64,000 nt of DNA, taken from positions 4,960,001 to 5,024,000 of the forward strand of contig JAGPXD010000004.1 of NCBI GenBank assembly GCA_020746995.1, read 5' to 3'. This DNA is from Plectosphaerella cucumerina. Its lineage: Eukaryota > Ascomycota > Sordariomycetes > Glomerellales > Plectosphaerellaceae. The notes under the pieces were generated by a model, which was not told the DNA's origin, ran no database searches, and saw only the letters and a program-made list of their open reading frames with translations. This document shows, piece after piece, positions 1-12,400 of this stretch; within the stretch, counting starts at the first letter, position 1; each line of letters begins with the position of its first letter. The position numbers were made by a program, and so were the translations under genes.

Positions 1-166
1 CGGTTATCGTGTGCCAGCCTTTTGTCCTATTGCCGTGTGTCCATATCCAGTGCCCTCCAGCCGTCTCCGGGTATCTCCCTCGTCGCTCGTGATCCGGAAG
101 TGTCGATCTTGCTCTTCCGTATCGTGTCTCTCTGCTGTGGCCCAGTGCCGGGCAATGCCGCGTGCC

Positions 167-676
167 TCATCTTCGACCTTGCCTGGCCTCGTCCTCGTAT
201 CTCCTGAACTCGCCGACCCAGACGTCCTTGACCAGCACCATGAGGCCCCAGACCTTGCCGGAGAACCGCGCTGCCTCGGTCGCCGACTCCAACACGCCGT
301 GTTTCATGACGAACATGACGATGACGCCCACGAGACCCCAGAAGAGGGCGCCCAGGAGAAGCCGCGTCGCAAATGCCACAAGTCGCCGTATCCAACCCAA
401 GACAATCCAAACGGCGGCAAAGAGCATGACGAAGACGGCCAGCGACACAATCTCGGGCGAGTCCATGAGGGCGGAGAAGGCCGAGTCGACATACGGCTCG
501 GCATAGGCATAGGCAGCTCCAGTGCCCTTTTGGAGCAGAGAGCTGCCCTGTCGTACGACAAGCTGCACCGGCGATCCCGGGTGCAGCGCCGTCTTGTGGA
601 GGAAGTCGAGGATGTCGGGGGACACGATGCCCTGGAGGGCCTGCATCAGCGGGGAAGCGTCGTCAACGGGCGCCAT
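167..676 (-). CDS. APQ12: APQ12-like nuclear pore assembly / nuclear envelope protein
   Basis: Intronless 169-aa protein. Two adjacent hydrophobic helices (about residues 76-95 and 104-124) are separated by a short basic turn (IRR), followed by a polar, charged C-terminus. This architecture and the sequence resemble the fungal APQ12 family, small ER/nuclear-envelope membrane proteins that affect pore assembly, mRNA export and membrane lipid homeostasis in yeast. The start is the ATG at 676, which sits in a good context, and no other in-frame ATG lies upstream. The gene is the last of three consecutive minus-strand genes at the left edge. The family assignment is by recognition of overall pattern, not by a catalytic motif, so another small two-helix membrane protein is possible. 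Confidence 0.7.
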   Translation of the reverse strand: MAPVDDASPLMQALQGIVSPDILDFLHKTALHPGSPVQLVVRQGSSLLQKGTGAAYAYAEPYVDSAFSALMDSPEIVSLAVFVMLFAAVWIVLGWIRRLVAFATRLLLGALFWGLVGVIVMFVMKHGVLESATEAARFSGKVWGLMVLVKDVWVGEFRRYEDEARQGRR

Positions 677-1621
677 GGCGGATGCGGGGGTTTCGCGGTG
701 GTTTTGTGTCTGCGTCTAGCTTTGTGGGGTGTCTATGTTTGTCGGCAGACTTCGTCGATGTGGTGAGGGTGTGTGATCGCAAGCAGGAGATGGGCGACGT
801 GTTGTGTTTATTTAGGAGTGACCTCAAATTTTGAAGGGATGGAGGACGGGAGCAGGGGTGTCTCGGGGCAGCTTGTCGCGGTGTGGATGTCGCGTTAAAT
901 GGAATGCCACGATAAGGCGCCACCGATAAGCGTCGACCACCGCGGAATCATGACAATAGGCAGGACGAAGGCATTTTGGCGTGGACACGTGAATCACGAT
1001 GAAGCAAAGTTCCAGAAACATCCGGCTCAATCTTTGTTTGTGTCCAGAAGATCAAGAAATATGGCACAGTGTTGGCCTGAATAAATCAACATGTCTGGTG
1101 CCTTTTCATTTTCGCCGTCTTCCCCGACTTTCCTCATCATCGTCCTCCATTCCCATATCGTTCAGACCAGGCAACACCATTCTCGACACCAGAAACACAC
1201 AGCATGTGAAATATGGATTCGCAGCACCTCCACTTGTATTTCCCCTGTTTCCACTAATACACACTATCGAGACACAGAGAAAGCAGGGCAAAAGCACACT
1301 AGCTGGCATGCCTCCCCACGCGAAGTCAAACTCCAGACATGAACCACTGGGCGGGGCCCAGATCGCATTGGGTATCGAAGAAAATAGACGTCGCAGTGCC
1401 TTGCCTGTTTGACCGGTGTCTTGCTCCGAACCGGTCATCGTCCTGCCACCCAGCCGCAAAAAGGGGTCGTCGACTCCGCATCATCAGTAAGTAATCGTCG
1501 TCAGAAACCCAAGAAAAAGCTATGAAAAAAAAAAAGGGGAAACCTCGACCGAGGCCTCAGAAGACAGCCTATGTGCACTGCCCAGAAGAAGAGAATGTGC
1601 CACTTTGTCGTGGCGTTAAAA
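677..1621. other. Intergenic, APQ12 promoter and 3' flank of the next gene
   Basis: No supported gene. Both neighbours are on the minus strand, so this is the 3' UTR and terminator zone of the unknown gene followed by the promoter of the APQ12-like gene. It contains a run of A at about 1526-1535. The open frames here lack codon structure or family resemblance. Confidence 0.6.
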
Positions 1622-4168
1622 TCACACCGTCTCTGATCCCTCGAGCAGACGTCTCGCCATGTCCAGGCGCCTCCGAAGGTCGCGACTCTCGGCGGAAGCC
1701 CTTCCAGCTTCGCTTAGACCCAGGACGCACTTGCCAAGACTGGCGACCAGACGTTCAACGAGAATCTGATCCTCACGCGCGATCTGTTGCATGGCTGGGC
1801 TACCGCCGCCGTTCGCCCTCTCCTTTGCATACAGGCTAGCCGTCTCTCCCATGAGACTTTCTGCCACGTGCTTCAGAGCCGGCTCGGGAGACCCATGCGG
1901 GGGCGTACCCTGCGGCGTCAGGACCCCGCCGCTGAGCCTGGGCCGGTTCACCAGGGGGAAGCTACGGTTTGTGCCTATCGATTCGATGGAGGCGATTGAC
2001 GGCCGACCCCTGTATGCCGCGGAGCTGCTGAAGGGACGAGAGTAGATGACTGAGCTTGACCGCTGCCGGAGAGGCCTCTCGTCGGTGAGGCTGCGCGGCG
2101 ACTCCGCGTCGGCCGTGGGGGAGAACGTCGCGCGCGTGGCGGTTGGAGGGGTACCCGAGCGCCGTTCGGGAATCAGGACCACTTGTGCCGTGCTGACCAC
2201 GCCGACCTCTTCCTGCATGCTGAGCGCTCGACTTGACCGACCCTCGGTGGCCGTGGCAAAGGAGTCGATGGTCGTCATCGTGTCCCCGCTGCCGCGGCGG
2301 CGCAGGGAACCCGACGCATCGGACTCTGTCTGCATTGGCCCCCGGGTCGTCTCCACCGAACCGTCCGAGGTGTAACTACCGACGCTGCCACGCCGCCGGC
2401 TGAAGGAGCCCAGAGCGCTGTGCAGAAAGAAGTGCTCGTAATCGAATGCGTCCTCTCTGTCCTCGTGTGACAGCGGAGTCTGGTGTGTGTCATGGTACAC
2501 CGATTCACCGCTCTCACTGCGGTAGTCGTCGTCGTCCTGGAACCCGTCCTCGGTCTGCATGTCGTCAATCATCTCGGCTTCATCGGCCGTCATGTCTGAA
2601 TTGGCCTGTTCCTCGTCCCGGATGGCTTCCTGCGCCGCCTCGTATTCGCTGACGACAGATTCCTCGTCGTCTTCAGCGACAGCCCGGGCGCCGGTGCCTC
2701 GCTCGAGCTTCGCTAATGCTTCGCCGTCGACGCTCTCGAGCTCGCCGTTCCAAGGGTTGCGGCCCAGGGGCGCGTTCGCCGCCACCGGTGGCTTCTTCTC
2801 AGCAGCATACCACTGATCGACTTGGGCGTTGGTGAAGGGGCTAGGCGTTCTGAGGCTCTGCATGCTCCGCCGCCGCATGCTATCTGCCTTGGCTTGCTCT
2901 CGCAGCGAGGAGATCTTGCCCTTGAGGCCCTGCATCTGATCCTTCAGGTCGCGCACTTGTGCCGCGGACGCTGGGCGGTCCAGGTGAGACCCGAACGTGG
3001 GACTAAGAAAGCTGTCAAGCCGCGCGCTGTCCCGCTTGAGCCGGCTGCCCATGTGGTCGTCCTCAGTCAGGGGTTCAAGCCCACTGTCAACAGGGTCATG
3101 AGCGAGCTTGCCGCGCGAGTATGGCCCCGCGAGGTCGCCCATGCTCTGGGATCCCGACAGTGGCTGGCGGTAGCCGCCGGCGGCGCCGAGGGCGCTCGCG
3201 GCCCTCTTCGTTTGCGGCTGCGGGACAGAGCTATCGTTACCGCCGGAGAAGTCGCTCCACATTCTCGAATGACCGGGGGCAGAGCTCGGAGAGGTTGCCG
3301 AGGATTCTTGTTTCGGCAGAGGGGGAGAGGGCGTGGCCGATCCGATGGACGAGTTGGAAGGCGAGGCGCTGTGGAGGGAGCCGCGGGCCCTGCTGAGGTT
3401 ACCCTCCATAGTCTGAGGTATGATTGTCAGCTAGGTGTCTTCAGACGGTGATTTGCGCATGCTCACGGTAAGCCTCTTCTTCGCATTTGCCAGGATCTCC
3501 TCCGCCTTTTGGCTCAGGGAAACGGTCGAGTTTCGATTGTCGTTGTTGAGCCCCAGCCCCATCCCCTCTGGGCGTGGCAGGAATTTGGCCTGCCTCTCCT
3601 CAATGGTGGACTCGGCAATACTCTCCTCGTCGTCGCCCTGAAACACGCTGTCGTCTACGCTGACGGCGTCGTCAAAGTCGGCAAAGTGACCTGTCTGGTT
3701 GTGGGCAGAGGTGACGGTGCTGTTGGATCCCACCGAGGCGCGCCTGTCCTGCTGCGGTCTGGGGCGTTTCTTGGGGCCTGGCCCGCCGAGCGTGGGAGAT
3801 GTTTTGGGGGTTGCTTGGTCGTCGATCCTCGTGATTTCGATCCGCCGCGTCACGACGGGCGACCTGCCCACGGTACTTTCGACCTCTGTAACCTCGCCAA
3901 TGTCTGATAGCATGGTGCCATTGCCGTAGATGATGGGGGTGGTGGGCGTAACCGGGCCGCCCATGTAGAAGTTCTGGTAGGATCCGCCGGCCTGGTGATG
4001 GTTGTTCTGCCACATGCTGAGGGGTGACTCGGATCTGTCGGGCAGATCAGGGCCGTCGTAGTCGGGAAGGATCATGTCAGGGTTGGTGAGGGTTGGCGAG
4101 CCCGGCGCTGGGTAACCCAGGGAGATGTTGCTCGCGCCGGAGCCCTGGCGGGCATGAACGGCAGCCAT
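1622..4168 (-). CDS. Conserved-looking hypothetical protein, low complexity with coiled coil
   Basis: CDS complement(join(1622..3412,3467..4168)), 830 aa. The two open frames are joined by a 54-nt intron (3413-3466) with GTGAGC donor, GCTGAC branch and CAG acceptor; removing it turns a stop into the continuous reading KKRLT-T-MEGNLSRA. The protein is rich in Ser, Pro, Gly and charged residues. A short predicted coiled coil lies around residues 386-415 (RDLKDQMQGLKGKISSLREQ), an acidic stretch (QDDDDY) near the middle, and a helical charged tail at about 775-830. There is no signal peptide or membrane segment. I do not recognise the family. The pattern suggests a phosphorylated scaffold or cytoskeleton-associated protein, but that is only inference. 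Confidence 0.75.
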
Positions 4169-6861
4169 GGCTGGATTGGCTTTGTGCGGCGTTGGACGAT
4201 GGCGCCAATGGAGTGAAAGCCTACGATCGAGGGCCGGGTGGGACTTTGAAGGCCGAGCTGCCCGGGACGGCGTGCCTCGTCAAGCCGAGGGTCACACGGG
4301 ATCAGCAGTGACGTTGCTAGATGTTGGTCGGTCGGTCTACTCGTATGCGAATGGCAAGCGGTCGGAAAGGTCGCATCGATGGCACGAGGTCGGCGCAGGC
4401 GTCTCAAGTCGAGTCGGGGGTCCTGTCGCGAGTTGATAATTTGGGTATGTAACGATCGTGGAGGGTTGGAGGAGCTTTGTTTAGACGGGGCAATCGTGGC
4501 TGGGATGGCCTGTCGCTGGCACAGGCAGTCAAGGATTTCGCTGCCGGACACTTGGGGTCAACAGATGTGGGTGGCGCCTCGAAGTCGGCGGTCCCGAGGT
4601 TCTTGTGTCTCCGTCTTGCTGGCGCACCGGCTCCAAACAAAGACGGCCGGGAGGAACAAACAGGGAAGGCAAGCCCGGGTTGGAAGGGGCACTGGGTGAT
4701 GTAGCGGACGGGAGAGGCGGGCGGAGTGGGCTGCCGCCGCTCGAGTCGAGTCGCAGAGACCCAAGACCCAGTATCGCGTGGGCTAGAGACAGCCGGGATT
4801 ACAAGGTCCAGGCACGCCCCGTTTTCTTCTTCCCTAGCGTGGCGTTCGTCGGGATGATGTCTGGCGGCGGCGTGAAGTCTGTCTACCGGTACGGGCGACG
4901 GCACGAAAAAAAAGGCTGGCGGGTACAAACAGGCCAATCGATTGGGGGCACCCGGGTCCGTTTTGCGAAGAGTGGGCGCGTCAGGGGGGGACGAGATGAT
5001 AAGATTGGGCGCCGTGTCTGATGCCGTTACATCGGATCAGAACGTTGAGATGAGCTGATGACGGGAGGACGTGGACGAGGGATGGGAGCATTTGTGTGTG
5101 TCACGGCCGAGTGGAAATCACGGACATTTGGGGCCGGGGGGGAGGCTCCAAATTCAAGAACCTCCACGGCAGTCGCTGGGGGATGCACTTCACTCCAGGT
5201 CTCTCTGCACACCCAGGAACATGGCGCTGCCTGTAAGATGACGGGGCCCTGCATAGCATTTCAGGAAGGTGCTCCACAGAGGTGCCTTCCCCGACGGCGT
5301 CGATGGGGCAGCCTGGGCAGGACCGCAAGGGGGGCAAGCACGACCGAGCAACGTGGAGGATACGAGACATGCTATTATTGCTATACCAGGCGACCTGCCA
5401 GCGAGGCGATGGAATACTACAGGAGCGAGGTGAGATTTGCGGTGCAGAAGCCGGTTTCGTCATCTCGGAAGGAGCAGCAAAGGGGGCGGCCTACGATGCT
5501 TCCGGCAAGGCTTCAATTGCCCCGGCCTTTCCATCCTGCCAGTGAAATGGCTCCTCGGATCTCATCTCGTGTCTTCCCCTCACTCATCCTTACTGTCATC
5601 CTCCGCTCTCCGCCCTCCCAAATCGATCTGATGGTCGACGTGTCGCTTGTCCTTGCCGTCCGTTTGTGTTGGCAAAGCAGCAAACGGCCATTGCTTTTCT
5701 TCATCAGGCGATCCCCCGCCTCTCCCATCATGCGCCGGCAAAAGCAATCAAGTCTCGACGCGCTTGTCGGGTGCTGGTCCTCGTCCTGAACTGGCCCCCC
5801 GTGCTGACCTCCATCCTGCTGCCACCCTCCACAATGTAAGCTGTCGTTGCATGTCGTCCGAAATTTCCCTCTAATCTCTCCAAACCTGGGTCCTTTTAAC
5901 AGCCCAGGCGCCCCTTTCTTGTCCCTGACGTTTGGGTGCACGTGCCGTTCTCTGCCACGTTCGGCGCAAATCTCGCCCTCCAAACGAGTCAAGCTTCTCG
6001 TCCCCCAACGCTTGGACAGAAGCCTTCTCCCGGCAATTGACCGCCTCGACGCTGATCTGAGCTGTCACTGACATCCCGTGCGGTTGTGTGCCGGCCCGGG
6101 CGGGAACTTGCTTCTTCGAGTACAGACTTTTCGCGTGGTGTCACCGACTTTTCCTCCTGTGTGTGAACGGAAGCCAGAGACCCAACTCGAGCTAAAAGAC
6201 CAGGCGTCCAGCCGCCAGGCCCCCAAAGCTCCCAGTCCGCGGTGTCACCCTCGATCAGGGGCTCGTCGCCAAGTCTCCGCCCCTGGGCGAATCGGGACAT
6301 TATCGCTGCTCCCCGTGCTCCGTCGCCGTGGGCCCCCAGACAGATGGGCCAGCAAGGCCAGCTCCGAGTCCTGAGCTTCCGGTTCCATCTCTTCGTGATC
6401 GACCGCACCCGACGAACCATTCGTCAATGACCCCCGACGCCCTGAGATCTCCCGCATGAACAGTAGCACCCATCTTTGCGAGCCGCGGTTCATCGCGATT
6501 CCAGGTATTGTATCATCCGTCAAAGACAACATCTTGTATAGGAGTTCGCACCCCCATGCACCCCCAGAGACATCCGGTTCCACGTTGTCTCTGCGTCGCA
6601 CAGTTTCACTCCTTCGGCTTGCAGTACAGGAAGATTCCAGCAAAGGCGAGAGGAATGTGGAACACGATGCTGGGACGCATCATGACATCTTGCCAGCCCC
6701 CCCCCCCCTTCACGTCTAGATGATGTTGAATTCAATGAGTCTGGCCGCTCTCGGCGACTCTGTTGCGACTGATGTTTTCCCCTACCCCGTATGCTCCGAA
6801 CCCGTCTAAGTGTTTTTGTGAATCTCGCAGAAAATGCATTTCTCCAGCTCCCACGGCCTAA
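4169..6861. other. Long 2.7-kb intergenic/leader region
   Basis: Upstream of the 830-aa gene and downstream of MTD1, both minus strand. No frame here shows a recognisable protein, splice-consistent exons or codon bias. Pyrimidine-rich tracts occur, and a run of C lies at about 6699-6708. The size suggests a long 5' leader or extended promoter for the 830-aa gene. Confidence 0.55.
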
Positions 6862-8042
6862 TCAGCCCTCGGTGAAGGCCTCGTTCCGTGCCTGGGCGGT
6901 ACTCGCGTCCTCGGTACCGTTGTCCTTGGTCGTCGGCCTGTTGGCAATGAGACGCTACGACAGATTAGCAGCTAGCCCCCCCGGACAGACAGAGGCATGT
7001 AGATACTCACAACCAGGTTCCGCAGCAGCACGGCAATGGTGACCTTGCCGACGGACGGCACGTAAATGGACGCCTTCTCCTTGACCGCGGGGCCGTCAAA
7101 GTTCCTGAAGGAGGAGAAGTTGATGCACACGGCGCCCTCGCGGACCAGATCGATGGGTACCTTGTAGCTCTCAACCGGCACGCCGCCGATGATGACGTCG
7201 CTCAGGGGCAGGCAGTCCTTGAGGTCCCAGCCCGCCTTATCCTGGACCTCGTGGCGGCGCGCCTTGATGCCCTGGCCGCGGGTGAAGAGCTGGACGCCAG
7301 TGATGTCGACAGAGTAAACCTTGGCGCCGTCGTTGGCTAGCAGAGCCGCCAGCGGCCGGCCGTTGACCTCGGAGCGATTGATGACGGTGATGGTCTTGCC
7401 GTACAGGCGGTTGCCGTAGGCCAACATGGGGTTGTAGATCTGCAGGTACTCGAGAATCTTGACGACGGCCAGGGGCGTGCAGGGCAGGATCGACTTCTTG
7501 AGGTTCTGGGGCGGGTCCAGTGTGCGGATGTTGTGGTACATGTTGTAGAGGTGCTTGTGGCAGAGGCCCTCGACGTCCTTCTGGAGCGACACGGTCTCCT
7601 GAATGTACTTGTCGTGCGTCGGGTTGCCCGGGAAGATGGGGTAGTAGACGATCATGCCGTCGACGGCGTCGTCGTCATTGGCGTCCATGATCTTCTCCTC
7701 CAGCTCGTCCTTGTCGACCCTGCGCAGGTCAAAGTCGAAGCCACTGGACGGGGTCAGCACCGCGGTCACCAGGTCCCCGGTGTTCCGGAAAGGCATCAAA
7801 TGGGCGGTGGAGCGAAGCGGTTCACAAGCTGGCACTCACTTCTCTCGGCACGTCTTCTGCGACCACTCAGCGTACTGAAGCGCAGCGGGATCATCGTTGG
7901 CCAGGAAGGCCACCAGACTGGGTTTCCTGTTGACGTTGCCATGGATCTTCTCGAGCGTCTCCTTGACCTCAGCCAGCAATCCCTTGGCGATGGTGTCCGA
8001 GAGGAAGACCCGGCAGGTCTTGGGCACATCACCGGAAGCCAT
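6862..8042 (-). CDS. MTD1: NAD-dependent 5,10-methylenetetrahydrofolate dehydrogenase
   Basis: CDS complement(join(6862..6954,7011..7743,7840..8042)), 342 aa. Introns of 96 nt (7744-7839) and 56 nt (6955-7010) have GTGAGT donors and CAG/TAG acceptors. This is the monofunctional cytosolic enzyme that oxidises methylene-THF to methenyl-THF with NAD in one-carbon metabolism. Family blocks are visible: FLANDDPAA, YAEWSQKT, the PCTPLAVVKILE substrate loop, VINRSEVNGRPLAALLANDGA-type nucleotide-binding segment and KEKASIYVPSVGKVT near the end. Length is close to yeast Mtd1 (about 320 aa). The last exon supplies a short variable tail ending in FTEG. It is divergent from MMS19 across 1.37 kb. Confidence 0.95.
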
Positions 8043-9407
8043 TGCAATAAGCAGGCGAACCTTGAGCCACAGACTAGTACGGGCTGTACATCAGCATCGA
8101 CGAACACGCAGCCTGCCACGGCGACCCATGAGTACTCACTGGCGATTCTTCTACAACCCGAGTGTGAAAGTCTGGTGCCCCACTACTGAGGAACCCCACG
8201 TCCGATATCGTCGCGATAACTTCGACCACGGGGGGACGAGATCAGAGGGCGAGGACGGGCCTGAGCACAAGAAGGGAGAATACAAGATGAAGACACGACA
8301 GTCGTATGTGCCAACAAGACTTTGCAGCTGAAGGAAGTGATGTGGTATGGGGAAGGACAGGTGAATCGCCGGTCGCAGCGAGTCACAGATGGAGGGGCAC
8401 TTTTGACTCGAGCCTCTCCGACTTGAACAATCGGCGCAAAAATTTACCAGTCCCTCGATCAAGGCCCCTGTCGCACGGAGCTGCCCCTCCTACCGGAAAC
8501 AGCCTAGCGTCTCGCTTGATGCTGCTGGCGTTCCTGACGTCAGCCTCTGTATGAGAGATGCTGGACCCTGACTGCATATTTCAGGGCAACCTCCAACCTT
8601 AGAAGGTGACTTCAAGATCTGAGCATAGTAGGACTCGCTAGGCACTTCTGCTGCTTCTCTGTCCAAGCAGTCGTGGACGTCTGAGGTGGTCCTCGACGCG
8701 TTCCAGTGATGGCCTCAAAGACGCGACCACATCACGCTAGTCTGAATATGGGTATTTAAGCGAACACCGATAAGCTCCGATAAGTCGTCACCGCCCTCAC
8801 TTTGTGATTCTGCCGTGGAAACATTACTCGGCTTGCCCCTCCAAGTATTATCACTCAGCCGGTTCATCACCGATCAAGTGGCATCGTCGACCACGCTTTC
8901 ATCCACCTCCTTGTTCCCTGAGCGCTCGCATTCTCAGAGCGTCCTTCTCCCTCATCTGCCTTACTCCCGTCTGGCATCTTTAGCGGCGATTTTCCATCGT
9001 TATCGCACCGACTTGTGCTGCCCAAGACGGAGGCGGGGTTGTCAAGGCCCGATCCACACCAGCCTCCAGTCCGACAACTCCTTTACTCAGCACACTTGAG
9101 GGCATCCTTCCTGGAGACCGAAACTCATCAGTCTTTTATTCCTCTGCCCAATTGCAAGGCTCTCTAATCCGGAGATCGCGTAAAAGACCTTTTACTCGGT
9201 CTCACACTTCTGTCGCCCTTGCCCCGGGTCGTTCCCGTCAAGATCTCTTTATGCGCCAGCACCTTTCAGAATAGCTTTGACTCCTCTCCCGCCACCAACT
9301 CATCATCGGAAACATACCTTTCCTTCCCTCAGAACTTTCGGCATTGGATTGCCTTCTGGACAGCCCCCTCTCGCATGCCGAAGTGAGCCTTGGGCTACTC
9401 TTCAGCC
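8043..9407. promoter_or_regulatory. Divergent promoter region MTD1 / MMS19
   Basis: A 1.37-kb stretch between two divergent start codons with no supported gene. The right half (about 8850-9400) is pyrimidine-rich, as is usual upstream of fungal start codons. No specific operator could be assigned. Confidence 0.55.
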
Positions 9408-12400
9408 ATGGACAACCCCTTCCCAGAGCTGGCTCGCCAGTTCGTGGAGAGTACCAGCGACTCCCAAGACCAACAGATCGCCATTGAGGCGGCCCGTCGT
9501 AAGTCTACAACATTGTCTGCATGACATCCAAATACTTACCGGTCTCTCAGTCCTCCAAGTTTCGGACAGCCCTCCTCAGGCCTTCAATAACTTCATCACT
9601 GCCCCGAGGGAGTACATCCAAGCTGGTGACGACGAGAACCAGATCACGAGGGCCAAAGGTACGAACTGATAGTCCCATTTGCGATACCGGCATTAACCTT
9701 GTGCCCACCAGCCTACAGTTTCCTGGCGTCGACCATCGGACATCTCCCTCATCACTTTCTGCTAGCCCGTCAAGGTATGATCAATCCTGCTTTGTTTCGT
9801 CTGTCCATGCTCACACCATTTGCAGTCAACTTTCTGGTTCCCTTCTTTGTCTCCGTCTACAGCAATGACGTCCGAGGAGGTGTTGCTGCGGCCACCGATG
9901 CCCTCATCCACTTGTCGGCTCATGATTCCTTCACGCCAAGGGTCGCCATTGAAGTCCTCGAGGGCATTCCCAAGCTTGGCGATGACTTCAAAAAGCAAGA
10001 CTCCAAAACCAGGCTTCGAATTTATCGGCTCATACACCTCCTCTTGCAGAGCCCGGCTGTCATCATGGAGGTCGAGCGTGCCTTTGGGCAGAACATCTCC
10101 TTCTTCAGCGAGCTCCTCAAGGCGGTCCAGGTTGAGCGTGATGCTACCTGTCTGATGGAATGGTTCAAGATCATCGAGCTCTTCCTCACAGTCTATAACC
10201 CGGCTCCCGAGCTCACTAGCGACATCTTCGAGCTCTTCTCGGCATCATACTTCCCCATCTCCATCAGAAACTCGGCTCATCCGTCGGGCATCACAACAAA
10301 GGACCTGAAGCAGGCCCTGAGGAACTGCTTCACCGCGCACAACCGCCTCGCCGAGCATTCCATTCCCTTCCTCCTCGAGAAACTCAACAGCGGTGAGGTG
10401 TCCAAGGCCGAGATCAAGGTCAGTAAAGCGTCTTTTTCTATGTGCTCTGCCTTGATACTGACACTCTGCAGCTTGACATTCTCAACACACTCGAGGCGTG
10501 CATTACCCGCTACACACGCGCCGACACCTGCATCGTTCCTCACGTTGATGCAATCTGGACCAACCTCAAATTTGAGGTTCGCAATGGCGAAGTTGATTCC
10601 ACTATCGCCGCAACCATCGACGTCCTGCGCAGCCTCGCCAAGAAGCTGAACGGCACTGATCTTGTCCGGTACTGCAGCTCGGTCCAGCAAGATTGTACCG
10701 ATGATCTGAAGAACAACAACTTCACCGCCCAAGCCGGCAAGCTTCTCCTGAGTGCCCTCAGTGCCAAAGCCGAGTCATTTGGCATCATGGTCAGCCCGAC
10801 CCTGAACAGTGTCATGAACGAGTTGAGGCACGCGTCTTCCGAGAAGCACACACAAAAGCTCCTGTCTCTGGCTGGCAGCATCATCAACATCCGTTCCCAG
10901 CTGCGGCCCAACCACATGGAGGCATCCACGGATGTCGAAGCCTTCGAGCACACCGCCGCAGTCTTCAAGGCCCTCTACAACCCACTGAGACAGACCATGA
11001 CCAGGTCGCTCCATGCCAATGCCGACGATGACACCCTCCTCACTGGAACGGAGGCTGCCAAGGCTTTGGCCAGCCTTCTCGTCCAAGGAGCGATTGGACC
11101 CAGCGGTCCTTGGCTGCTTGATCACGCATCCATTGCATCCGCAATTAGCGAACTTCTCGACAGTTACAAGTTTATTGTCACCCACCCCGATCAAATCGCG
11201 GAACCTCGTCGCAACAGTCTCCAGGTCGTGCACGACGACCTTCAGCGGGGGCTCCAGCATTGTTTCGTTAGTCACCCCGCGATGCTCCCCGTCATTCTGG
11301 AGCGCATCTTCACCGTCGTCCATGACTTGCTGGACAAGGAGGCCTTTGGATGGGAGCGAAGCGTCGAGACGCTTCTTCGCGATGCCGCCTCCATCAGCAC
11401 GGACATTGCCATGCCTGAGAACTACAACGTCACCCGCTATGTCACATTCTTGTCCATGCTCCTGTCCAGCATGGAACGTGCCTTGAAGAGATACCAGCCG
11501 GATGCCTGGACCTACCACATCATTGCCGCGCAGGAAGCCTGGATCTACATGATAAAGGCCTGGGAGGATCTCAGCCAGGAAAACGGCTGCCCCAAATTCG
11601 CCGCCAAGGACCTAGCCAACATCCCGTCCGACCCGCGCTTCCAGTGGGATCAATGGGTCCCTCGCCTCCGCAGGCGCTACCCAGACCTTCCCATCATTCA
11701 AGACGAGAGCGCGGTCGTCTGGGAGGAAGACACCGGCGTGGAGGAGATGAGCGTGACCACCATGGCCTCTTGTGACGAGAATGACCCCGGCCAGCTGATC
11801 GATCAGTCCCTCGCCGACATCCACCGTCTCGGCCTCTACTTTGTTCGCGAGCTTTATCGCAGCATCACAGAGGTCGTCCCGGAGACCCAGAGAACGGCCA
11901 TCAGCACTATTACCCGGTATGTCGCCATCCAGCTCATCAAACAGTTCACCGCAACCAGAAAATCCAAGAAGGCCGAGGAGGACCAATTCCTCATCACACT
12001 GTCAGAGTACACCAAGGCCGTCGTCTCCAAGCTTCATGTCCGACACCAGTTGGACTTGTTCCTCGCCGATGAAGTCGTCGCGCTGTTCCACAGCAACGAG
12101 GTCATCGACCCTGACAACTTCCGCCTCACCCGCAATACGGAGCACATCGCCAATCTGGAAGGATTCCAGGTACGGAGTTGTCTCATGCCGATGCCTATGC
12201 CAAGACTTGAAGAATTTCTCTCGCAAAAGATGGAGAACCTGAGGTGTCCGCCTATCTTCCCCATCAATGGGCTGAGCAAGGGCCGCATCCTGACGCTCTC
12301 GTATGGCATCTTCGCCCCCCTGCAAAGCTACCCGAACTCTGGAGCGCCTGGAAGCGTTGATGGGGCGTTTGGGCCATGGGTATGTCCCTCTTCCTTCACC

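Noticed and set aside
1106..1459. 117-codon minus-strand frame
   Set aside because: Includes a hydrophobic patch but lies in the 3' flank of a minus-strand gene and resembles nothing known.
4404..4937. 177-codon minus-strand frame upstream of the 830-aa gene
   Set aside because: No domain, Pro/Arg-rich random look, and no splice sites that join it to the gene.
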